A program made the position numbers and the translations under genes. The notes under the pieces were generated by a model. The model saw only the letters and a list, made by a program, of their open reading frames with translations. It had not been told where the DNA came from and searched no databases. Shown one piece after another: positions 35,689 through 53,800 of a DNA stretch of 64,000 nucleotides. Source of the DNA: Toxonevra muliebris (Eukaryota > Arthropoda > Insecta > Diptera > Pallopteridae); NCBI GenBank assembly GCA_963691655.1, contig OY829329.1, forward strand, positions 56,309,408-56,373,407, read 5' to 3'. Positions within the stretch are counted from its first letter, which is position 1. Every line of letters begins with the position of its first letter.

Positions 35689-36227
35689 TGATGTTAAAAT
35701 GTATTTGTTTTTTCTTTTTTTTTTTTTGTTTGTTTGTTTGTTTTAATTACAAATTAGCTATACAAATAGTTTAAATTTTTGTTTTTTCAGTTATACAATG
35801 TTTCAAGTTTAAAAATTCTTTAAATCGTTTTTCTTTTCTTTATGTAGATGTAAAATACTAGTTGATTTTGTTTTTTCTTGTTTTATTTTTCGCTTTTCAT
35901 AAAATTTAATAAACTTTCCAATAGAATGTTTGTTTATTCTTTATTGTTTTACCTATAGTATATAATATATATTTTGTTTTTTAATTTTTTTTTTAACAAT
36001 TGTAAATAATGAAATGTGATTTTACAAATAATAATAAAAAAAAAACACAAAACTCAATATTTTGTATATAAGTTTTTTTCCTTTTTTTTTTTTTTGTTGT
36101 TGTTTATGATTATAATTACTATATTTAATATTAGAAAAAAAGAGAAAATTTTAATTTTGGGCTGTGTGTGTGTGTGTGGCATTTATTGCATATAAATTTC
36201 TCAAATGTATGTCGTATTCACCATATT
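34928..36227. other. Region downstream of GOLPH3, T-rich
   Basis: This AT-rich stretch with many T- and A-tracts (35660-35730, 36070-36095) may contain the GOLPH3 3' UTR on the minus strand. Several minus-strand AATAAA hexamers occur, the nearest at 36182-36187 and overlapping the stop codon. A GT microsatellite is at 36166-36178. No other gene seen. Confidence 0.45.
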
Positions 36228-44017
<7,790 letters not shown>

Positions 44018-45361
44018 TTTTTTTTTCTTTTTAGTATTTATTGGATATTTATTACTATTGCTCTATTATCGTATTTATTTTAGTGATGTTTTAATACCCT
44101 TCCGGTAGTTGGAGCTTTTATTTTTTTGGTGTCCCACTTAACGTTTTGAATGCGGTTGGCTGTTCACGCAGTACTCCACAATCCTTTGTTGCTTTCTTAT
44201 TACTTTTTTTTATTGCTCTTCTTTTTATTCACGATTTTCTTCACTCTTTTTCTTTACTTATAGACTGTTGACTACGCAGCAAATTTTTATTTTAATCTTG
44301 TTTCCAATAGATATTTAAATGTATGAAAACTATATAAACATTTTTTATTGGAATTTTGTCACTTCTCAAGGCAAATTTATAAATTTTTTTAATTTTCGTT
44401 GTGAATTTCTCAATCTCTCTGTATTCTTGACGTTCCACGACAGAAAAAAGTGACACGAAACGTTAGCAAAACAGAGCAACTGTATTGCCAGGTTCAATAA
44501 AAAAATGTATTACAATATTGAAAAATCTTCTGCATCAGAGTTGCAAACTTCTGTATTATTCATATTCATAAAGGTACATTTTTTTCGGTACAAATTTAGA
44601 ATGACATTCATTTTTGAAAAACTGCTGTGGTGATTAACGATACAGAAAAAACTAGTAATAGTTAGTGCCTGTTGACATGCGCGCAATCATACACGCCTGT
44701 TTGAAAGAGAGAGGTAGAAAATATAGGTAGTAAGAAAGAAATAGAAACTATCCCATCTTTTTCTTACTACCTATTTTTTTCTACCTCTCTCTTTCAGACA
44801 GGCGTTAATGCTTGCCCCAGCGTGAATAGCAACTTAGACCATTAAAATTGTGGCGGTCAAGACAGCGAATCATCGCAGACTATAATACGAGCCGTATAAG
44901 TTTCCTTTATTCGGAATATGAATTTTTTGTATTTTTTCTTAAAGTTGCTGCGTCAGCTTCAAAAAAAAATTTTTTTTGGAGATTTATTTGGTCCTCTTTC
45001 CAGAGAAAATTATATCGCCATAATTGGTATCATTCACAGCCCATGATATTTATGAAATTTAAATTCGTTTAAGATTGAATCCTATCAGACGTTCAACTTT
45101 CTGCTTCATAAAACCAAGCCTACTTGGTAGTTTTACACAGAATTTAGATATTCATATATTTAGTCTATCAAAAATATTTAGGATTTGTTCAATATATTCA
45201 GTGAAATATTATACTGGCAACCTCTTTCGCATGTCATCCAGTCTATTGTGAATACAAAGTTTATTTCAAATTGTTCAATTGCCAAATATTCAAAAAGTCT
45301 CGAATCGAATTTTGTCTGCCTCATATTTCTTTTTGTATTTTAGTGAATTTAATAAAAAAAA
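44018..45361. promoter_or_regulatory. Shared divergent upstream region of GOLPH3 and Grip71
   Basis: 1344 bases separate the two start codons, so both promoters must lie here unless upstream exons exist elsewhere. I see no convincing TATA box at either end, which fits broadly expressed housekeeping-type genes (inference). The region contains a foldback MITE at 44671-44833. Confidence 0.6.
44671..44833. mobile_element. Foldback MITE between GOLPH3 and Grip71, about 163 bp
   Basis: The left arm (44692-44736) reads ACGCCTGTTTGAAAGAGAG then AGGTAGAAAATATAGGTAGTAAG. The right arm (44763-44806) is its inverse, ending TTTCAGACAGGCGT. Weaker complementarity extends to GTTG/CAAC at the outer ends. 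The loop is about 25 bases, so the transcript or single strand could form a stem of more than 40 bp. A half copy lies at 21861-21928 upstream of Sec24CD. Confidence 0.8.
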
Positions 45362-48012
45362 ATGTATTTAATATCGACGGGGAAAACAACCGTGCTCTCA
45401 GATTTTGCGAACTTAGAAACAAAATCAATTTACCAGCACACAAATGGCGAAACAACCGATTTTCAATTCTATGCCAGGCAGAGAATTTTTTTGGAAGTTA
45501 ATAAGAAATCGGGACTCGAAATTATGCGTATCAAGGAACTAAAGCAGCAAAGTAAGTAAAACTAAGTGTAATTTCTATGGCTTAGGATGATACAACTAAA
45601 TACATAATTTTTTTGTGTAGAAATGGAAATTCAGCGCGTGCGTAAATTGAATATCGAGAAAGTTTACTGCGTCGCTTGTGCCAAACAATCAATGGAAGAG
45701 ATGGCGTTCGGTGGGGTTAATGGCCAAGTGAGTCTTTACAATTATAGTACTACAGAGTTTGTGCATCGTTTCAAGGCGGAAAACAATCGAAATAGCGTTT
45801 TATATTTGGACTATAATGGCACAGATGAGTACATCTCGTCGGTATTTGAAAGTGGTCAAATTAATATTTACGGCACCAAAACCAAAACAAAGATCGAATC
45901 AATCAACATTGATGGAAAGTAAGTTTATAATTCAATAAGCTACTAAACTGTATACCTATTTGATTATACGCTATTTTCAGCTCCACATTAGCTCGCTTCC
46001 ATCCGACGAAACGTTTTCAATTATCAATAGCTTCCTTTAAAGGCACGGTCAGCATTTATGATGTGCAAACGAAACGTAAACTCTTTCACTCAATTGATGC
46101 GCATGCAGCTCCGTGCCGTGATCTCTGCATGTCGCCTGCCTTGCCAGAAACATTGATTAGCGTTGGCTACGATTGCGTAGTCAACATATTCGATACACGC
46201 CGTAAAACACAAGCAATCCAATTAAATCACTGTCACCCACTATCAACAGTAGCAATCACTAATTGTGGTACAAACTTTTGTGTGGGCAATCTAAAAGGTG
46301 AGCTAATCACTTATGATATGCGTAATACAAAAGTTTACTTGACATCGAAAAAAGTGCACGATTGCCCGATAACGCGCATTGCTTTTGTCCCTATGGAAGA
46401 TTATGGTGAATGTAGTACTACTGCAACTAGTTTCGCTAGCACGGATAATCAAACTATGGGTCTCTCTGAGAATTCTGGACCAGCAAGTGGTGTTGCTGGT
46501 GATTTGCGGAAGTCTGTGGTAACTGCAGCAGCATCTGTAGCGCATGCGGCACGCACACAACGCGATTCGTTTTGTGATTTTTTGGACTATCAAGCGAATA
46601 AAGGACTCGAAAAGATATCAACACGTTTTACAATGCGTCGTGAAAGTTTCGATTGGGAACAGCTGACACGTAAGCCCAGCAAAGATGCAAGTATGCAACA
46701 ATTAGCACAGGGACGTAGTTCTACAGGTAGTGTTAACAATTCGGTGGTCAGCAGCGTACTATCAACAAATACTTCATTCGATGATAAACAGAATATAACG
46801 GATTTTGTTAATACAAAACCACGTGGTCGTAACCAACGAGTAGAGGAAACTAAAGATATTTTACCCGGTAACTATGAAATCAAATTTTTTTATGTGATAA
46901 CATTTTTACTGCCGTATGAAAAAATTTACTATTGAAATGAAAGCTGTCGGAATTGGACGATTGGGCGTATCAGTTCCCATACAACCAACATACTTAGGGA
47001 ATATCTTGGAAACTGTTTACATAACAATCAGTAATTTTGGTGTGAGATGTATATTGCTATTACCAATCATTAAATAGAAAGTAGGTGGGATTAGTTTATA
47101 GGGCGTGGCTGAATATGCTAAATATCGTTGAAATTATTTACGAAAGAACCCCAAAATTTAGTAGAAGAAGATGAAGGTTAGTAATACTAATCACTGGATA
47201 GAAAGCGGGCCGGATTGGTCGGTTGGGTGTGGCACTTTCCATATAACGTTAATGAAAACGTGTTCTCTTGGGTCTGATACACGATATGTTGAAATTTTGT
47301 AAGTGCGCACTTTCATCAAGGGCAAAAGATATAACAAATTAAACAACAGTGCGTTAACTATGTTATCACATCATACTGCGAGTGCAGGCACTCATTTGTT
47401 TTTTTATATTTATTCATTCTACCTACATTTTTATGACTTTCAGTTCCTTCTATCATACCATTACGCGATCGTAGCAATACTCCCAAAAAGAGTGCAAATT
47501 TAAAACAAATTGAGGAAGAAGATCAAAACCAACAAAATACAAAACAACTCAATCTCAGCACTGAAAGTGATAAAGAAAATCCACACATTGATTTTGAACT
47601 TAGCAATCGTTTGCATTCACTACCCGCCAATTGCAATAGCACGCCGAATCGTGCTCGTTCCATGGATGCACTAGTACCTAGTTCCTTAACACAAAAGAAT
47701 AATGCAAATGTTGCTGTTGCTGCTGGTGTTAACTTGAATGATATCACAAATAAGCTACAAGATTTACGCTTAGAAATGAATGAACGCTTTCGTCAGCTGG
47801 AATTCGAAATGAAATTTCAAGCTGAATCTAATAAATGGCAAATTTTTACACAAACTGCTAATTTATGGAGTAAACAACATGATAACACTGAAGAAATACG
47901 TGATGCGCTCGGTATACTTCTCCAAACGGATCCTTTTGTAAATGAGTTTCTGCGACTGAAAGAAGAGAATGAAATGCTGAAGCAACAGTTGCTACAGAAA
48001 TCTAAAAAGTAA
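45362..48012 (+). CDS. Grip71: Grip71, NEDD1-type WD40 recruiter of the gamma-tubulin ring complex
   Basis: Four exons join in frame: 45362-45551, 45621-45918, 45981-46867 and 47444-48012, giving 647 aa. The N-terminal 300 or so residues form a WD40 propeller with repeat endings such as VSLYNY, INIYGT, VSIYDV, VNIFDT and LITYDM. A Ser/Thr-rich linker (about 300-550) follows, and the C-terminal helical domain runs from about LNDITNKLQDLRLEM to the end and includes the heptad-like EFLRLKEENEMLKQQLLQ. This architecture is that of NEDD1/Grip71 (Dgp71WD). It targets gamma-tubulin ring complexes to spindle microtubules with the augmin complex, the C-terminal helices binding the ring complex and the propeller and linker directing localisation. 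Intron 3 contains degenerate tandem repeats. The gene is divergent with GOLPH3. Confidence 0.93.
46935..47245 (+). repeat. Degenerate tandem repeat in Grip71 intron 3
   Basis: Three diverged units of roughly 120-130 bases each carry a motif like GATAGAAAGYGGGYSGGATTGG followed by GGGYGTGGC (starts near 46940, 47070 and 47195). The units are G-rich compared with the surroundings. Confidence 0.6.
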
Positions 48013-48202
48013 GCGCTTAAGTTAGATCTACTTTAGCAATGTTTTTTTTTATAAATACATATATATATTAGAAATTAAATAATTGAGTCTATGAGACTTT
48101 TTTATTTTTAATCAATTTTCATTATCTATCTGAAATTTTAATTATGAATTGCACTGAATAGCCATTAAATGATATTTAAGTTCAATATTTTAGTTCATTA
48201 AT

Positions 48203-48208
48203 AATAAA
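48203..48208 (+). terminator. Grip71 polyadenylation signal
   Basis: AATAAA about 190 bases after the stop codon; an ATTAAA variant is nearer, at about 48074. Confidence 0.45.
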
Positions 48209-48240
48209 GAAAAAATAGTTATATAATTGAGTTTAGAATT

Positions 48241-48325
48241 TACTACTACTACTATAACACAATTGTCCATAAAGGGCATAGGTCGAACCTTTCGTATTGA
48301 TTCATGTTTGCATACAAATATTTTT
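48241..48325 (-). repeat. SINE 3' fragment
   Basis: The stretch TACTACTACTACTATAACAC followed by a CGAACCTTTCGTATTGATTC block matches the tail half of the SINE at 10412-10674 in the same orientation, without the tRNA-like head. Confidence 0.6.
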
Positions 48326-48702
48326 TTAGTTATGCTGAGTTTTCTGTTTCCTGCCGCTCAATGCAGTTGTGCATGTCCACCTTAGTACGAAAGAACAAAG
48401 TAAAAACAAGTTAACAATCTTAAATAATAACACAGTGCAGCAGCAAATGAATAACATTTAAAGAGTAATTCGAGATCTCTGATTCCGATCCTGCTTGCAG
48501 AATTTCTCTGTCACGTCAGGAACTCTCGCTGAAGAGGCAGAAGATGAGAGACTAATAAAAAGCCCTAAAAATTACGCATGAAATTTTATGCGCCGAATGA
48601 GTTAAAGCTAACACAGCAAATTTGATGTATAATGTATATAAATATGTAATTAGAAATCAGGCATTTATACTACAAAGCTTAATATTTGCATATTACCATA
48701 CG

Positions 48703-48951
48703 AACCGCTGAGAACAATAGTGGAGAAGGTCGAAAAAATCGGATTTCGATCATGCATTGATTTCGTGAAAGTGATGTACAAAATAGAGTACTTATAAACA
48801 TAATTTTCCCACAGCACAAGCAGCTTTGGCAAACAGTTGAACAGTAGTTTTATACTACTCGCGCAAGAAAAAAAATATGATGAGGTGCCTGGTGGTAAAA
48901 AAACAAATTAAAAAAAAAAATTACTCATACCACTTTTGCTCTCAACGGCTC
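48703..48951. mobile_element. Foldback MITE, family M, copy 2
   Basis: The left end CCGCTGAGAACAATAGTGG and the right end TACCACTTTTGCTCTCAACG plus GCTC are inverted and match the termini at 42708-42969. The left arm is eroded. It lies just downstream of Grip71. Confidence 0.6.
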
Positions 48952-49312
48952 ATAAATGTGCATATAAATATTATTGAAAGCATAGCGAAATTATAACAGA
49001 TGATAGCAACGTCAGCTCTGTCTTCTTTTTCTCTAATTTTTTTTTATATGAAGATAATCTTAACTGTCAAAATCTTTGTTTTTTTTTTTTTTTTGTTTTC
49101 CATGCATTTGTTCTTGTGCTTTTGACAATTACGATTTTTAGCAACAACAAAGTAGCGTGTTGTTATTGTTACGTTGTACTTGTTGTAATGCTGCGACCAC
49201 CATGTTATATCCGCCTTGATTGAAAGTTGTTATTACAGAGAAATGATAAAAGCAAAGAGCAAAAAGAAAAGAGAAAGAATCTCTCTCAGAAAAAGATTGC
49301 AAGTAAAACAAG

Positions 49313-49733
49313 CAGTGTGGCCAACTCAGCGCTTTCCCCGCTAAATTTAGAGCTTTTTGAAAAATAAAACGCAGAAAAAAAGTGATTTAGCGGTCAGCGG
49401 GTATTTAAGCGCATTTTTTCCAATTTAAAAGACACTAAATGCTCCACTAAATAATACATTTCCTGAATAATTCTAACAAAATTTTAATCGAAACATTGTA
49501 ATTTTTTACTTCATTTTACAACATAAACATTCAAGTAAACTGCTGTAAGTTGAGAATATGTATTATCTTCGAAAAATCAAAGAAATATTCATTGGCTAGA
49601 AGTAGCAAATGTGTTCGTGTATTAGTGAAAAAGTTTAAATGTATTGAGAAAAAAACTTAGCGCTTTTTTAAAGAAAACACGCGCTTTATTCTTCATTTTA
49701 GCGGATTTTGAAAAACAAAAGTTGGCCACACTG
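49313..49733. mobile_element. hAT MITE with perfect 8-bp target duplication
   Basis: The element begins CAGTGTGGCCAACT and ends AGTTGGCCACACTG. Identical octamers AAAACAAG flank it (49305-49312 and 49734-49741). Terminus and duplication length place it in the hAT superfamily. The subterminal regions carry GCGCTTT and TAGCGG repeats on both sides. It is 421 bp with no coding capacity. The perfect duplication points to a relatively recent insertion. Confidence 0.92.
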
Positions 49734-49741
49734 AAAACAAG

Positions 49742-50892
49742 TATCTGCATTCTTAATGGTTTTGTTGTTGGTGTATAAAAATTAAGTGAGCATAGAGGGA
49801 AAATAAGAGAAAACTAAAACGTCAAATCACCCACGACTTCAAATTTAGGTCCTACCAGGAATTAATATGTTTACACATTAAAAAAATTACTAAAAAAAAA
49901 AAATTCCAGCAAATCTTAACTACTGTGAGGCAGCGTAAAGCTTTCTGCAGCTAACAACGATAGAGCATTATTTTAACTGTTGGAACAATACTCGAGCTGA
50001 GACGGACATTATTGAACGAACAGATGCGACGGACACGATAATAAAAAATGGATACACCTGAGCATGATGGTTCAAGTAGGGCAGTGATATTATGATAGAA
50101 GAATCTGTTGATCACATTGGTAACTGAGGCGTGCGGAAAGTACCCGCTTTTGATCATTGGATATGTTTGATTTACCAAATAGAATACAGACCATATTTTT
50201 TTAATACGGGTATGGGTAGATCCATAATAAAAAACACTGTAATACACTACTCAATTACTATATGTACACACAGCGATCATGGGTCCATCTGAAATGGGTG
50301 GAATGGATAAAACGGTGGTGAACTATCTCGGAAGGTCAAGTTCCCTTCAGCCAACTTGCTAGTAAAGGTTGATACGGACAGTGGCCACCACCCTCTTCCA
50401 CCGCTCCCCCAGCAAAACCTCCAAGATTTTCGACTTTTGCATGAGGAAGGGACCCTTGGATATAGTAAAGATTATTCCTTCTGTCGAATAAAAGGAAGTT
50501 ACCGAAGTAACCTGATGGGAATATTATAAACAACCATAACTTTTGTTTTCAAGGGTTAATTTAAAAAAAAAAAAGATAGATTTACGCAGTTTCGATTTTG
50601 AATGATCACGACTACCTTTCGGAATATTCCCCGAAGTTCTTTCTTTTTGCTGTTATTCCTAATAGAAGATTTTTGTTTTTCAAGAGTTAATTTCATTTAA
50701 AAAAAGTTAAACTTAGGTGGTTTTGAGCTTCAGTGATCCCAACTACTTTCCAATAAAAAATATTTTTCTCAGAGGCTCTATGATAATTTCGCAACCTTTT
50801 AACCGATATGGTTGTGCATATATCAATGGCATCATGCAACATTCCGAAAGGGGTATGGAGGAGTGTTGCTTTCCTCAATTACCCTTAAAATG
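49742..50892. other. Region downstream of the Kir gene
   Basis: No clear gene. A diverged direct duplication of about 165 bases is present (around 50535-50640 and 50680-50760; both contain GTTTTCAAGRGTTAATTT, then a TTTTGA...TGATC...ACTAC block). No minus-strand AATAAA lies near the Kir stop, so this region might hide a further Kir exon, but I could not recognise one. Confidence 0.4.
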
Positions 50893-53800
50893 TTATTCAC
50901 TTCCGATTTGATTTTGTAAAGCTGTAGATAATTCCACTTTTATACTTACAGATATAGTTGTATTAAAATTTTTGTAATCGACAACATAACGCTCATTAAC
51001 TGCATCATAATTGATAATATTCACAAAACGCTGACCCCAAAATATCTCACATGGTATATATGAAGTTCGAGCTTCAGTCACTTGTGCAGTCGCTACCGAA
51101 ACTCCCACAATCGAAACATATAATTCAAATTGTGCAGCATTAAAATCTTTAGCATTGTGTAAATATTGTAAAGGGCTCGTTTCATCGATAACATGACAAA
51201 CAAGTTCCGGCCAAATTATCATCTGTTGACCATTGCCTTCTAATTTCAGCTCGGTATGTGTTTGAATCCATTCACCTTCACGGGTTCTGAAGCAAATATA
51301 AATTAATGAAATAAATAATTTAAATGCAGCTCCGAAAACTTACGATTTATCGACAATCATATAAACGCGTATTTTCGATTCGATTGTCTGCTGCTTACGT
51401 GGATCACAAACACGAAATAGCAAACATAATTTGTCATCGCGATAGCAAATCTAAAAATAATTAGATATGTAATTATAATTCTTTTATTTATTCATAAAAT
51501 TGTTTAGTAATTATTTTTAACTAACCACCGCTTTTTCACTGAATTTTAATTTCGTCATTTGTTTCGTTGGTCTTGCGGTTTTCGCATATATAATACTAAT
51601 CATAGCGCCTTCAATAGCAATCGAACAAATTATTTGCATTATGAATAGAAATATTGTCTCCGGACACTCTTCACTTGGGTATTTCTCACCAAACCCAATG
51701 GTTGTTTGTGTCTCAATCGAATAAATTAACATGGATATGAAATTATGTACACCCGTAATGCATGGATCTTTACCCTCACCTAAACGTTCGCCGGTTACTT
51801 CATCAAATATTAAATCGCCATGATAATAAGCGACCATATAACACAGAACCGCAAAGAAAAACCAAGTGAAAAAGTAACTGCCAACGAACATGCTCAGCAT
51901 GTACTTCCAATCCAATTCAATCTGTATGTATAATAAAAAATTATATTATATATTATTTATGAGTTCTGATATTACTTTTAAGTTAAGGAATTGAAAAATA
52001 TCTGGATGAAAGTTATTTTTAAACTAAAGCTGGTTGCTCTTCAGTGTTTATTTCAAGATTCAGACACTTCCCTCCACTCCTAAAAACCCCAGAAATATAT
52101 GTAGGTAAGAGGTAAGAGAACAGAAAAGCCATCAGAGGGGGCAAGAAAATAGCTTGATAGAATTTTGTAGCATAATGGAAACAGTCAGATTCAGATCGTA
52201 TAGGTGAGTACAAGCTGGCTAGCTACTATCCAAATAACACTCCTATCCCTTCTCTATAAAGAAGGTTTCAAAGTGGAAGTCTACGCTGATAAACCCAAAA
52301 TGGATTGCGGATTCGATGCAGGTTGATATTCAATACATTCAAAATTCTTTAAATCTTTACACCTACCCGACTCGGCTAGTGTATTTCACAATGAATTACT
52401 AGCGATAATGAAAAAATGTAGGATGATAGACAACCTAATTCAGATGAAGATAAGCAGACGTTCAGGCTACTTTCTTGGACTCAACAGATTATTTGTTATA
52501 TTCCAAATATATGCTGCACATTACTCTTAAATAAGGACCCGGCCATAGAAAGAAAGAAGCTGTTTCGTTTCGAATTTACCAGACTTGGAAGAAATTGTTT
52601 GTCGTCATCGGCAAATTTTTGTTTAGGGGCATGGTTGGGGAAAATTAAAATTTACCAAGATTAGATACAGTATACAGATTACAGTAATGTTTTAAGGATT
52701 AAAAGAGTGTTTCAGGACACCTCAATGCACATTTAACTAACATTCTCGCAGATTTTCCATTCCTTTCTACATGCCCCTCACATGCTCCCTGAAACCAACA
52801 CAACCTGACATTGTTTTGGTTGTCTAGAATTTTGTGTCTTATCAATAAAAAAAAAAATATTTTTTACTTCCTTGTTGTAAATCTTTCATCTTTAGAAATT
52901 TTATAATTGTGTCTCCTTTGGTTAGCCTGGGGTTTGTCAATCAGTACTGAACTTTTCTATTTTCTGTATCTTTCACGTTTCAGTAACTTTGTTAACGTTT
53001 TTTTCTGCCTCACCGAATGTTTCTCAAACGGATGTACAAAACTTTTCTCTCGAACTTGCAATTTATTCTCTCTCGTTTACCTTCACTCGCCCATTGGTAT
53101 CAAATACAGCGATACATTGTTTTTGATGTCTAGAATTTAAAATCTTAACAGGTTTTCTCCCATCAAGAAACAAAGATATCGATAAATCTAGACAATTGGT
53201 ATTAGTATTTTTTCAATACCAAATTATTTAAGATTTAATTGGAATAGTACATTATTTTTTAAAATTTTAGATTAGATTAGATTTCAGGTCTCTTTGCAAT
53301 TCTCAATATTTGTGAGTGATGTGATGATGATAATATAAAGGTGACATACCAGACAGAAGGTGCAAACAAACACGTTTTGATTTTGATAAATTAGATTATT
53401 AATTAAACGAAAATGAAAGACAATGATTGCATAGTTATACATTGTAAATATGATTTTTATTATTGTAGAAAAACGAAAAACAATTTTTATATTAGTAATC
53501 AGTATTAAAAAATAGAAATAAATTTAGGTAATAACAAAAAGGACTTCATTATTTCACAATATCAGTAGTAATTGAATTGATATGATTAAATAAATGCTAA
53601 AAGAAATATTCTTAACTCGCAACTTTGCTGTGTACATTCAAACATGCACAATGCAAATAGTAACTTTTTTTTTGGATGAATAATTTATTTCAAATGAGTT
53701 GATATTTCTACAATACAAATTGAGAGAATTTTATTCTCACGCAACAATAAACAAAGACTGTGATTGGTCAATTCTTATCAATGCGTGTGAAGTTGTCTCT

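Noticed and set aside
46303..46593. Minus-strand 96-codon frame
   Set aside because: It is antisense to Grip71 exon 3 and has no independent support.
50717..51240. Considered as part of a separate gene next to the Kir gene
   Set aside because: The conserved Kir cytosolic domain accounts for 50893-51286. The plus-strand frame at 50717-50911 is an AT-rich accident overlapping a degenerate duplication.
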